Assembly (NCBI GenBank): GCA_016219795.1 | Contig: JACRKK010000105.1 | Coordinates: 1-18,622 of the forward strand | DNA: 18,622 nt | Reading direction: 5' to 3' | DNA from: Candidatus Woesearchaeota archaeon | GTDB lineage: Archaea; Nanobdellota; Nanobdellia; Woesearchaeales; JACRKL01 | Shown: piece by piece, positions 1-7,050 of the stretch | Numbering within the stretch: position 1 is the stretch's first letter | Layout of the letters: the number at the start of each line of letters is the position of its first letter | Notes under the pieces: model-generated | Database searches by the model: none | Seen by the model: the letters and a program-made list of their open reading frames with translations, nothing else | What the model was told of the DNA's origin: nothing | Position numbers and translations under genes: made by a program

Positions 1-35
1 ATGATATTTGAACATTTTATTTGCAATTTGCTAGT

Positions 36-77
36 TAGCGAATCTCACAATTGTTCAATAGTTAATGAGATTCGCTA
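36..77. repeat. 12-bp perfect inverted repeat upstream of L44e
   Basis: TAGCGAATCTCA (36-47) and TGAGATTCGCTA (66-77) are exact reverse complements separated by 18 nt. The stem could extend outward with an interruption (GCAATTT near 23-29 against AAATTAC near 80-86). No T-run follows on the plus strand, so a factor-independent terminator is not obvious. It may end a transcript entering from outside the window or be a binding site. The rest of 1-164 holds no gene I can support. Confidence 0.5.
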
Positions 78-164
78 TTAAATTACAAGAAACCACAAGT
101 TTTGCAGCTGCTAAGTCGAGCATTCTTGCGAGATTTTCACCAGAGCCTATCACCAACGCAAACC

Positions 165-174
165 TTTTTAAATA
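165..174 (+). promoter_or_regulatory. TATA box for L44e, leaderless geometry
   Basis: TTTTTAAATA is centred about 26.5 nt before the ATG at 196. That is the usual archaeal distance from TATA box to transcription start, so the mRNA probably starts at the ATG itself. No Shine-Dalgarno sequence is visible between the box and the start. Confidence 0.7.
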
Positions 175-195
175 AGCACTTTTTCCCTCCACTCC

Positions 196-504
196 ATGAA
201 ACTCCCTAAAATCATCAAGCGCTATTGCCCCTATTGCAAGAAGCATACTTCCCATAAAGCATCGCAGAACAAGAAGCGGCAAGCCAGTTCTCTCAAGCAC
301 GGCTCTAAATACAGGGCAAGGCTTCGTGGCAGGGCAAGAGGCGCAGGTAATCTGGGTAGGTATTCAAAACCAGCAGTCACCAAATTTAAGATGACGGGCA
401 AGAAGCAGACCAAAAAGACAGATTTCCGCTATGAATGCAGCGTCTGCAAGAAGAGCCATATGCAGTCTGCTGGTATCCGTGCCAAGAAGGTTGAGTTCAC
501 TTAA
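196..504 (+). CDS. rpl44e: 50S ribosomal protein L44e
   Basis: This is a 102-residue basic protein of the large ribosomal subunit. It carries the two zinc-binding pairs of the L44e family, CPYC at residues 11-14 and CSVC at 81-84. Between them lies the Lys/Arg-rich stretch around residues 25-75 that contacts rRNA. Length is close to the archaeal family norm (about 90-100). The ATG is supported by the TATA box at 165-174. In many archaea rpl44e is followed directly by rps27e; here the next gene is a surface protein with its own promoter, so the usual pairing is broken. A T-rich stretch right after the stop (505-510) may help termination. Confidence 0.96.
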   Translation: MKLPKIIKRYCPYCKKHTSHKASQNKKRQASSLKHGSKYRARLRGRARGAGNLGRYSKPAVTKFKMTGKKQTKKTDFRYECSVCKKSHMQSAGIRAKKVEFT

Positions 505-545
505 TTTTTTCTTGAGACATCGTTTCGAACCCCTAATCCGATTAT

Positions 546-553
546 TTTATATA
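546..553 (+). promoter_or_regulatory. TATA box for the surface protein gene
   Basis: TTTATATA is centred 26.5 nt before the ATG at 576, the same leaderless spacing as upstream of L44e. The surface protein is therefore probably transcribed on its own and not as part of a ribosomal operon. Confidence 0.7.
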
Positions 554-575
554 TTATTGATAGTACGAATGACGC

Positions 576-3395
576 ATGCAAAAAAGAGGTGTTCTATGGA
601 TATGCTGCCTTGTCATGGCTCTTACTTCCATGGGCATCGTCTGGGGTGCAGCATGCACAACAACGCCTAGTGCAGCGTGCACGGTCTCTAGTTCTCTCAT
701 GCTGCAGCCTGGCTCTTACAATCTCAACGGCAGTGTGCAGTTCATAACTATCAACACAAGCAATGTGGTGCTTGACTGCAACGGCAGCCTGTTGCAGGGC
801 AATAGCAGTGCAAATTCGTTTGGAATTTTCCTGAACAACGGAGCAGCAGAGAACATTGTCATCAAGAACTGCAACATTACAGGATATGGCTGGCTTATTG
901 GCTCTGATACTGCAATTCATACCAATGTTACCCTGCAGAACAACAGGCTTTATGGCGGGACCGTAGGTATAGAACTGAGCCTTAATGCATCAGCAATTTT
1001 TGGTAATGTTGTTTATAACAATTCTTTTGGGATATTACTCAGTGAAAGCATTAACTCTATCAATTCCTTGATTTACAATAACTCCTTCTCCAGTTATACG
1101 GGGAACGCCATTCAGCTTTTAAATGCCACTAATATCAGCGTCTATAACAATACGGTTTATGCAAGCACCAAAACAGGCAACGCATCAAGGGGGATATATA
1201 TCGGTTCCTCTTCAATGCAGAACCGCATTTACAATAATCTCATTTATGATGGGGCAATTGGCATTCAACTTGAATCTGCATCCAATAATGATATTTATGG
1301 CAACACCATCCGTGATTTTTATTGTGTTCTGGGCAGTACCTGTCCCGCAGATGTAGGATCCTTGTTAGTAGCTATTATTCCCTCTTCAGGCAACCGCATC
1401 TATAACAATTTCATCACCAATATTACCACAGACAGTTTTGGGGGTGGGTCAATGGGGATAGGGATCACGGCATTGACTGCTTCTGATATAAACATCACCA
1501 ACAATACCATAACTCGTTTGGAGGTGGCATTTGGCGTTGGTTCTGATGGTGCTTCCAACATTCTTATCGCAAACAATACTGCAGAGAACGGAAGCAGCAC
1601 TTCAAGTTTTGTCATTATGGCGCTTTCTGGTGATCTTACCGAGGATTTTGACAATTCTTCCATCCTGGACAACACCTTCCGGAACTGGGGTACCTTTTAC
1701 CAGTGTGATGATGTGACCTGTAGTGGCAATAGGTTCTATCAGAACAACCTTATCAACATAAGCCTGAATGCAGTTACTAGTGATGATGGTAGTTACTTCA
1801 ATACATCCTCCCGCGGCAACTACTGGAGCGATATCTCTGACCACAGCCTTAACATGTCTGATACCAACACCGACGGCATCTACGATGCCGGCAGCCAGTT
1901 CCCTTACCGTGCGAACAAGGGTGCTAACATGACCAGCAGCACTGCAGTGGACAATTTCCCTTACAAAAAGCAGAACGGCTGGAATAACCTAAACCCTGCA
2001 TTATTGACAAACATCCCCAACCAGAGCTTCAACAGGACGCAGAATGTTTCCATTAATCTAAGCACCTATTTATCTGATGCAGATGGGGACTCTCTTACCT
2101 TTACGGTCTTGGGTGTGAATGCATCTTTAGTCACCACCACTCTTAACAGCACCATCGGGCTTCTTACTTTCAATGGCAGCTTTCCTGGCGCAACAAGTGC
2201 TGTCCTAAACGCCACAGATGGGTATGGGGGTTATGTGGGAAGCAACAATTTTACCCTCACCGTTACCAACCGAAACCCCACATTATTGACAAACATCCCC
2301 AACATGAGTTTTGCCAAAGGCTCAAACACTACATTAAACATGACTACTTATTTTAGTGATGCAGATGGTGATACTATCAACTATGCAGAACTTAGCCTTA
2401 ACACGACATTAGTGAATGCAACCTATAACAGTACTACAACAATCTATTTTTTCACCTCCAATGCTACAGGAGGCACAGTGCAACATATTATTCTTAACGC
2501 AAGCGATAGTTATGGAGGCTATGCGGAGAGCAACAATTTTTCGATCATTATCACCTGCCAGGAGAATTGGACCTATTCTGCCTGGTCAACATGTTCTGGA
2601 AGCACCCAGACACGGACTGCAATAGATACCAACAGCTGCGGTACGACAGAGAACCGTTCTGCGCTGAGTCAGAGCTGCACAAGTGCATCTACGGGAAGTG
2701 GGGGTAGTGGTTATGCTGGCAAAGCAGCAGGAAACAGCGTGAGCCAAAGCGTTTCATTTACTGATATGGATGTGGGAGAGAACAAAGCGACGTTCAGTTT
2801 CAAAGACATTCCGTTGCGGTCTCTGGTTTTTATTGTTACTCAGGAAGCAAAAAATGTCAAGATTACAAGCAGTGCATCTACCAAAGCTCCCCAGGGGGTG
2901 ACTGTCTTACCGGTTGCATATAAATATATCACCATCACCCATGGTAAACTTGCGGAAGAAGCAATAACTCAAGTGGCCCTTGTCTTTACGGTAGATAAAG
3001 TATGGGTGGAGACTAATGGATTTTGGAAAGAAGAGATTGGTCTAAGCAGGTTTGCAGATGGACAATGGACTGCATTGCCAACAACATTTGTTGCGGAGGA
3101 TGGGACATCCTACCGCTACGAAGCAACATCACCCGGGTTAAGCGTGTTTGCCATCACCAAACATGTGCCGCCACTCGTTGAACCACAGCAGGAAGAGCCT
3201 ATTTTAAAACAAGTAGTGAGCGAAGAAGTTGAGCTACCAGCCTTCCCCCAGGAAATTATTCTTGAAGAGCCGGTTGCAGAGGCACAGCCGTCAGCTTTGC
3301 CAACGGCATCCAGAGCATGGCTTGCGATTCCGGCAGTCGTACTGCTCTTGTGTGCAGGAATATTTGTTGCCTATGTCCGTAAGCGAACCCGTTAG
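576..3395 (+). CDS. secreted beta-helix/cadherin-like surface protein with C-terminal anchor
   Basis: This 939-residue protein is built for the cell surface. Residues 1-25 look like a signal peptide (basic start, hydrophobic core, then GAAC). Residues about 40-450 are rich in N, S and T with recurring YNN and NNxI steps typical of NosD/pectate-lyase-like right-handed beta-helix repeats. Two tandem cadherin-like units follow (about 472-567 and 567-661), each with a DADGD calcium-type motif (501-505 and 595-599). Residues 663-700 (WTYSAWSTCSG) resemble a thrombospondin type-1 repeat. A region about 715-870 resembles the archaeal PGF-pre-PGF domain, followed by a Pro/Glu-rich linker, one TM helix (about 914-934) and a KRTR tail facing the cytoplasm. 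Many N-x-S/T sequons suggest N-glycosylation. Role inferred: adhesion or S-layer-associated binding; no enzymatic residues can be assigned. Confidence 0.85.
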   Translation: MQKRGVLWICCLVMALTSMGIVWGAACTTTPSAACTVSSSLMLQPGSYNLNGSVQFITINTSNVVLDCNGSLLQGNSSANSFGIFLNNGAAENIVIKNCNITGYGWLIGSDTAIHTNVTLQNNRLYGGTVGIELSLNASAIFGNVVYNNSFGILLSESINSINSLIYNNSFSSYTGNAIQLLNATNISVYNNTVYASTKTGNASRGIYIGSSSMQNRIYNNLIYDGAIGIQLESASNNDIYGNTIRDFYCVLGSTCPADVGSLLVAIIPSSGNRIYNNFITNITTDSFGGGSMGIGITALTASDINITNNTITRLEVAFGVGSDGASNILIANNTAENGSSTSSFVIMALSGDLTEDFDNSSILDNTFRNWGTFYQCDDVTCSGNRFYQNNLINISLNAVTSDDGSYFNTSSRGNYWSDISDHSLNMSDTNTDGIYDAGSQFPYRANKGANMTSSTAVDNFPYKKQNGWNNLNPALLTNIPNQSFNRTQNVSINLSTYLSDADGDSLTFTVLGVNASLVTTTLNSTIGLLTFNGSFPGATSAVLNATDGYGGYVGSNNFTLTVTNRNPTLLTNIPNMSFAKGSNTTLNMTTYFSDADGDTINYAELSLNTTLVNATYNSTTTIYFFTSNATGGTVQHIILNASDSYGGYAESNNFSIIITCQENWTYSAWSTCSGSTQTRTAIDTNSCGTTENRSALSQSCTSASTGSGGSGYAGKAAGNSVSQSVSFTDMDVGENKATFSFKDIPLRSLVFIVTQEAKNVKITSSASTKAPQGVTVLPVAYKYITITHGKLAEEAITQVALVFTVDKVWVETNGFWKEEIGLSRFADGQWTALPTTFVAEDGTSYRYEATSPGLSVFAITKHVPPLVEPQQEEPILKQVVSEEVELPAFPQEIILEEPVAEAQPSALPTASRAWLAIPAVVLLLCAGIFVAYVRKRTR
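2000..2303 (+). repeat. internal duplication of cadherin-like repeat unit
   Basis: A 22-bp stretch reading ATTATTGACAAACATCCCC plus AAC occurs identically at 2000-2021 and 2282-2303. It encodes the start of each cadherin-like domain (LLTNIPN). The two units are 282 bp apart and their proteins share the order LLTNIPN ... YxSDADGD ... NATDGYGGY/NASDSYGGY ... SNNF. The near-identical DNA at the boundary indicates a fairly recent duplication, or homogenisation by recombination. Confidence 0.8.
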
Positions 3396-3415
3396 AGTTT
3401 TTGGATTAGCTTAAC

Positions 3416-3423
3416 TTTATATA
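3416..3423 (+). promoter_or_regulatory. TATA box of the polar-lipid operon; decides the psd start
   Basis: TTTATATA is centred 26.5 nt before the ATG at 3446 but only about 14 nt before the in-frame TTG at 3434. The spacing favours leaderless translation from 3446. The four genes downstream overlap or abut, so this is the likely promoter for all of them. Confidence 0.65.
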
Positions 3424-3445
3424 CTTCCTTTCTTTGAAGGTAGGC

Positions 3446-4069
3446 ATGCTCGAATGGCTCTGGTATGGTATTAATATAATAGTAGTACTCTTTATCCTTT
3501 TCTTATTGTTTTGGCGTTTCATCTTCCTGCGCAATCCCCCTCCCTCTATTCCAAAAGGTAATGTAGTTGTTGCTCCTGCTGAAGGCATTATTGTGAATAT
3601 TATTTCCTTAACCCGCAAGAATCCGCTGCTCAAAAAAGGACCTGCTGCCTTCCGTACGTCTGTCAGGGGATTTGAAGGAGGTCATCTCATCCAGATTATG
3701 CTCAACATCCATAACATCCATTACCAGCGGGCACCTACAGGGGGGACGGTTAGTTCCATCATTTACACCAAAGGCAAATTCATGAATGCAGTAAAGAATC
3801 TGACCCTTGATGCCCTTGAGAATGAGCGCAATGAAATTGTGCTTGAGCACAAAACGATAGGGGAAGTGAAGGTTATCCAGCTTGCGGGTTTTGTTGCGCG
3901 TAGAATTGAATGCTTTGTTAAGAAGAACCAAACAGTTAAAACGGCCGAAGTGTTGGGAAGAATTAATATGGGGAGTCAGGTATGTCTTGTGCTGCCCAAA
4001 GGAGTTGCCCTGCAGGTGAAGGTAGGGCAGAAAGTCTTTGTGGGAGAAACGATCATGGGGGTGTACTGA
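3446..4069 (+). CDS. psd: archaetidylserine/phosphatidylserine decarboxylase proenzyme
   Basis: This 207-residue protein belongs to the short, PSD-like decarboxylase family that turns archaetidylserine into archaetidylethanolamine. An N-terminal hydrophobic segment (about residues 8-26) would place it in the membrane. The body shows the family signatures VVVAPAEGIIV, the His-rich NIHNIHYQRAP block, and near the C-terminus GSQVCLVLP. By family knowledge the proenzyme cuts itself between Gly and Ser of that motif, and the Ser becomes the pyruvoyl cofactor; here these are about G176 and S177. The residue after Ser is Gln where LGST or GSR is more usual. The ATG at 3446 is chosen over the TTG at 3434 because of TATA spacing. 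The stop overlaps the next start (TGATG). Confidence 0.88.
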   Translation: MLEWLWYGINIIVVLFILFLLFWRFIFLRNPPPSIPKGNVVVAPAEGIIVNIISLTRKNPLLKKGPAAFRTSVRGFEGGHLIQIMLNIHNIHYQRAPTGGTVSSIIYTKGKFMNAVKNLTLDALENERNEIVLEHKTIGEVKVIQLAGFVARRIECFVKKNQTVKTAEVLGRINMGSQVCLVLPKGVALQVKVGQKVFVGETIMGVY

Positions 4070-4584
4070 TGGAATGGCGCGAAGAAATGCGAATTGCAAA
4101 TCTGTTTACTCTTCTTAATTTGGTTGCAGGCTTTCTTGCGATTGTATTTGCAGAAAACGCTCTCCTAGCATCCGGACTTATCTTTTCAGCAGTGGTCTTT
4201 GATTTTCTTGACGGAAGGGCTGCGCGGATGGCAAAACAGGCACCTTCTGCCTTCGGTAAAGAGCTTGATTCCCTTGCAGATGTGGTGTCGTTTGGGGTTG
4301 CGCCGGCAGTGTTTGGTTATGTCCAGATAGTTGCCGTTTCAGCATATCCTTCGTTACTTGCATTCAGCCTGGTTATACTGACCATATTTGTCGTCTGCGG
4401 GATGCTGCGGCTTGCACGTTTCAACGTTACGAATATCAAAGGCTTTGAAGGCATACCTATCACAACCAACGGCATTCTCTTTCCGCTCCTTTATATTGTA
4501 GGGGTTTCACCTTTGTACTGGACTGGTTTTTACGCTGCTTCTGCATTTCTTATGGTCAGCAAGTTTAAGGTGAAAAAACTATGA
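4069..4584 (+). CDS. pssA: archaetidylserine synthase (CDP-alcohol phosphatidyltransferase)
   Basis: This 171-residue integral membrane enzyme should join CDP-archaeol and L-serine to give archaetidylserine and CMP. The CDP-alcohol phosphatidyltransferase signature is complete: D45, D48-G49, A52-R53, G63, D67 and D71, in the segment that starts VFDFLDGRAAR. Several hydrophobic helices follow. An in-frame ATG at 3982 would add 29 residues that lie wholly inside psd and lack family similarity, so the ATG at 4069, coupled to the psd stop, is the better start. Archaetidylinositol phosphate synthase is an alternative, but the neighbouring decarboxylase favours serine as substrate. Confidence 0.88.
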   Translation: MEWREEMRIANLFTLLNLVAGFLAIVFAENALLASGLIFSAVVFDFLDGRAARMAKQAPSAFGKELDSLADVVSFGVAPAVFGYVQIVAVSAYPSLLAFSLVILTIFVVCGMLRLARFNVTNIKGFEGIPITTNGILFPLLYIVGVSPLYWTGFYAASAFLMVSKFKVKKL

Positions 4585-5003
4585 ACGCAATGATAGAAGC
4601 GTTCTTCTCCAGCAGGTTGTTTTGGACTGTACTGTTGTCTATTTTTATTACCAAACCCTTCAAAGCATTTCTGCAGTGGCAGGAAGGCACTTTTTCCTGG
4701 AAAAGCGCAGTCATGGACCTTGGAGGGATGCCTAGCAGCCACGCCTGCATGGTGGCTGCGGTATCTGTGGGTGTCCTTTTGCATGAAGGACCAGGCACGG
4801 CTTTTTTTGTAGCAGTTACGATGGGGGTTATTTTCATCTACGAGGCAGTGACGTTACGAATGTATGTGGAGAATCATGCTCTTGCACTCAATAAGATTGC
4901 AGGCAAAAAGGTACATGCTGAAAGCGTTGGCCACACCTGGCCGGAAGTGATTGTTGGCGGGCTGATAGGCATTGCCCTTGCATTGGTGATTGGGGTGGTG
5001 TGA
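4581..5003 (+). CDS. divergent PAP2 family membrane protein (DUF212-like)
   Basis: This 140-residue protein has the divergent PAP2/acid phosphatase-related hallmarks: GGMPSSHACM near residue 50, an LNKIAG-type segment near residue 105, and VGHTWPEVIVGGLIG near the C-terminus. Four hydrophobic helices are visible. Conserved Ser-His in PSSH and the His in GHT correspond to the phosphatase core of the wider family. It starts inside the stop of the synthase (ATGA) and ends at the start of CarS, so it is translationally coupled within the lipid operon. A lipid-phosphate or isoprenoid-phosphate phosphatase role is inferred from family and context; no member with this exact context is known to me with a proven substrate. 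Confidence 0.8.
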   Translation: MNAMIEAFFSSRLFWTVLLSIFITKPFKAFLQWQEGTFSWKSAVMDLGGMPSSHACMVAAVSVGVLLHEGPGTAFFVAVTMGVIFIYEAVTLRMYVENHALALNKIAGKKVHAESVGHTWPEVIVGGLIGIALALVIGVV

Positions 5004-5548
5004 TGCTGCTTCTTTTGTTGCAGGGTTTGTATCTGATGTTGCCTGTTGCGTTTGCAAACATGACACCTCCTTTGATGAAGAACCGGTTGCTGTTTCTTGC
5101 AACGCCTGTTGATGGAGGGAGAATGTGGAGAGGAAAACCGATCCTTGGCAGCCATAAGACCTGGAGGGGGCTGATTTCTGGCACAACTGTTGCCATAGTT
5201 ACGGTGTTCTTGCAGCAATGGCTATATGCTTTTGCTTCTTTTCGAAACATAAGTCTTTTGGATTATCCTACTTATAATCCCATTCTTCTGGGTTTCCTGC
5301 TGGGTTTCGGAGCGCTGACAGGCGATATGGTGAAGAGTTTTTTCAAGAGAAGGGTTAGTGTGAAGCCTGGCAAGCCATTTATTCCCTGGGACCAGCTTGA
5401 TTTTCTGTTAGGGAGCTTGACATTTTTGTCACCCCTTTATGTGCCACCTTGGGTGATAGTGCTTTTGGTGCTTGCAGGCGGTTTTGTGTTGCACATTGCT
5501 ATTAATCACCTGGGGTTTTATCTGGGAGTCAGAGATGTAAAATGGTAG
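5003..5548 (+). CDS. carS: CDP-archaeol synthase
   Basis: CarS transfers CMP from CTP to unsaturated archaetidic acid, making CDP-archaeol, the substrate of the synthase encoded two genes upstream. The 181-residue protein has several TM helices and the CarS signatures: DGGRMWRGKPILGSHKTWRG near residues 35-55, GDMVKSFFKRR, and PWDQLDF, matching the CTP-binding and metal-binding parts of the family. Start: ATG 5003 overlaps the preceding TGA (TGATG); a GTG at 5000 is directly in front and would add one residue. It is the last gene of the operon. Downstream lies a convergent minus-strand gene. Confidence 0.93.
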   Translation: MLLLLLQGLYLMLPVAFANMTPPLMKNRLLFLATPVDGGRMWRGKPILGSHKTWRGLISGTTVAIVTVFLQQWLYAFASFRNISLLDYPTYNPILLGFLLGFGALTGDMVKSFFKRRVSVKPGKPFIPWDQLDFLLGSLTFLSPLYVPPWVIVLLVLAGGFVLHIAINHLGFYLGVRDVKW

Positions 5549-5608
5549 CATACTAACAGAGGTTTTCTCTTCCTGTTCTGTGGGTCTCTCTGTCTGACAA
5601 AGAAATCT

Positions 5609-5743
5609 TTACGCAGAAACGGTTTTTTTGCAGCAGGACTGGCAATACAATTTGGACCAGTACCCATATTTTGGGGTTTCCGGAACGACAAACCGGGTTT
5701 TGCACATCCTGCAATTTCTTAACTCCTTATAACATTTGGCCAT
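5609..5743 (-). CDS. 44-residue zinc-ribbon protein, unrecognised
   Basis: A short minus-strand frame encodes 44 residues with two metal-binding knuckles: CRMC at residues 11-14 and CQSC at 34-37 (a fifth Cys at 38). A structured middle (RFVVPETPKYGYW) and a basic end (CKKTVSA) separate them. CxxC-x19-CxxC in so small a frame is unlikely by chance and is typical of a zinc ribbon. An AT-rich TTTATTA-like element lies about 26-32 nt upstream of the ATG (near 5769-5775 on the plus strand). A second ATG at residue 13 would delete the first Cys pair, so the longer form is preferred. It sits between carS (convergent) and the helicase (same strand, upstream). I do not recognise the family; RNA or protein binding is only a guess. 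Confidence 0.65.
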   Translation of the reverse strand: MAKCYKELRNCRMCKTRFVVPETPKYGYWSKLYCQSCCKKTVSA

Positions 5744-5793
5744 AGAAGAATGAAAATATATACTGGAGTTAATAAACTTTTCGCTACTCTTCT

Positions 5794-7008
5794 TTAGTTA
5801 AATCTTCTTCGTGGTGGCGGTCCGCGACTAGACCGTCCCCTAAAGCTCCCACCATGCCTTTGTTCGTGTCGTTCTTCCCCTACCCACTGGAGTTGGATGC
5901 GTTCGACTTTTGGCATCTCTTCTTTAGTTACCGTGATATCATAATCCCTAAGAATGCGTCGGTAATTGTCATGGTCCCTATTTGCAAGGAGGTTGATAGC
6001 CCTTCCTTCATTTCCAGCACGTGCAGTTCTCCCAATTCTGTGGATATATTGCTTGCTGTCTTTTGGGATGTCGAAATTGTAGACATGGGAGACGCCAGGG
6101 ATGTCCAACCCTCTAGCTGCAACATCAGTGCAGACAAGGGCAAAAACGCGCTGGGCGTGAAACTGTTTGATGATGCTGTTGCGTTTTGCCTGGGAAAGAC
6201 CCCCATGAATGGGAAGGGCGTCGATGCCCTGCGCTTTGAGATTATTTGCGACAAAGTCAGTAGTATTTTGGGTATTGCAGAATACCATGACGAGGCCAGG
6301 GTGTTCTTGTTTGAGCAGGTGCGCAAGCAAAGAGAGTTTGAGATTGTCCTGTACATCATAGTAAGCCTGGGAGAGTTTTTGTGGGTCCACAAAACTGGTG
6401 ACAGATACTTCTTCCGGATTATGCATATAGTTCTGCGCCAGAGCAACGATTTCAGGAGGTACGGTTGCTGAGAACAGAAGGGTCTGGCGCTCTTTTGGAC
6501 AGGCACTCATGATGCGCTCAACGTCTTCGATGAACCCCATATCGAGCATCCGGTCTGCCTCGTCAAGTACGAGGATGCGCACGGAGCGTAACGATAAGGT
6601 AGTGCGCTCAAGATGGTCAAGGATCCGTCCTGGTGTCCCTACCACAACATCGGTATGGGTGAGTTCATCAATCTGGGGATTGATGGAAACGCCACCGTAA
6701 ACTGCTGCGATGTTGAGTGGTTTGTATTTGGAGAACTGGCGTAGTGCCATGGCTACCTGCTCTGCAAGCTCCCGGGTGGGTGTGAGAACAAGCGATTGGA
6801 CTCCCTTACCCTTGATGCAATTCTGGATGATGCCTGCGCCAAATGCCAAGGTTTTGCCTGATCCTGTGGCTGATCCTGCAATGACATCTTTTCCTGCAAT
6901 GACCTGGGGAATTGATTTTTCCTGGATTTCGCTGGGTTCAGTGAAATGCATTTCTTCTGTGACCCGAAGAATGGGTTCTATAATACCTAACTCTCTAAAG
7001 GTGACCAT
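5794..7008 (-). CDS. DEAD-box ATP-dependent RNA helicase
   Basis: This 404-residue protein has the full set of DEAD-box motifs: Q motif (F-T-E-P-S-E-I-Q, Gln29), Walker A GSATGSGKT (45-53), PTRELA (77-82), TPGR (125-128), DEAD (149-152), SAT (180-182), and HRIGRTARAG in the second RecA domain. The C-terminus is a short basic RG-rich tail (SFRGRSSRG, then PPPRRR), a common RNA-binding feature. It unwinds or remodels RNA duplexes using ATP, for example in ribosome assembly or RNA decay. A TTG at 7017 would add three residues, but the TATA box at 7033-7040 is about 28 nt from the ATG at 7008, so leaderless initiation there is more likely. Confidence 0.95.
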   Translation of the reverse strand: MVTFRELGIIEPILRVTEEMHFTEPSEIQEKSIPQVIAGKDVIAGSATGSGKTLAFGAGIIQNCIKGKGVQSLVLTPTRELAEQVAMALRQFSKYKPLNIAAVYGGVSINPQIDELTHTDVVVGTPGRILDHLERTTLSLRSVRILVLDEADRMLDMGFIEDVERIMSACPKERQTLLFSATVPPEIVALAQNYMHNPEEVSVTSFVDPQKLSQAYYDVQDNLKLSLLAHLLKQEHPGLVMVFCNTQNTTDFVANNLKAQGIDALPIHGGLSQAKRNSIIKQFHAQRVFALVCTDVAARGLDIPGVSHVYNFDIPKDSKQYIHRIGRTARAGNEGRAINLLANRDHDNYRRILRDYDITVTKEEMPKVERIQLQWVGEERHEQRHGGSFRGRSSRGPPPRRRFN

Positions 7009-7032
7009 ATACGACAAAGCGTTTGGCTTCTC

Positions 7033-7040
7033 TATATAAA
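7033..7040 (-). promoter_or_regulatory. TATA box for the DEAD-box helicase
   Basis: On the minus strand this reads TTTATATA, centred about 28 nt upstream of the ATG at 7008. It lies in the 42-nt gap after the YchF gene, so the helicase can be transcribed separately even though both genes run the same way. Confidence 0.65.
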
Positions 7041-7050
7041 GGTTGCTAAA

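Noticed and set aside
55..300. Minus-strand 81-codon frame over the L44e 5' end
   Set aside because: It is mostly antisense to L44e and to its promoter, and its composition gives no domain; treated as a shadow frame.
3982..4068. Longer N-terminus for the archaetidylserine synthase from ATG 3982
   Set aside because: The extra 29 codons are inside psd, Cys/Arg-rich and without family similarity; the overlapping ATG at 4069 is a standard coupled start.
5787..5930. 14-bp direct repeat CTCTTCTTTAGTTA at 5787-5800 and 5917-5930
   Set aside because: One copy spans the helicase stop codon and the other is inside the gene; no longer duplication surrounds them, so chance in biased sequence is enough.
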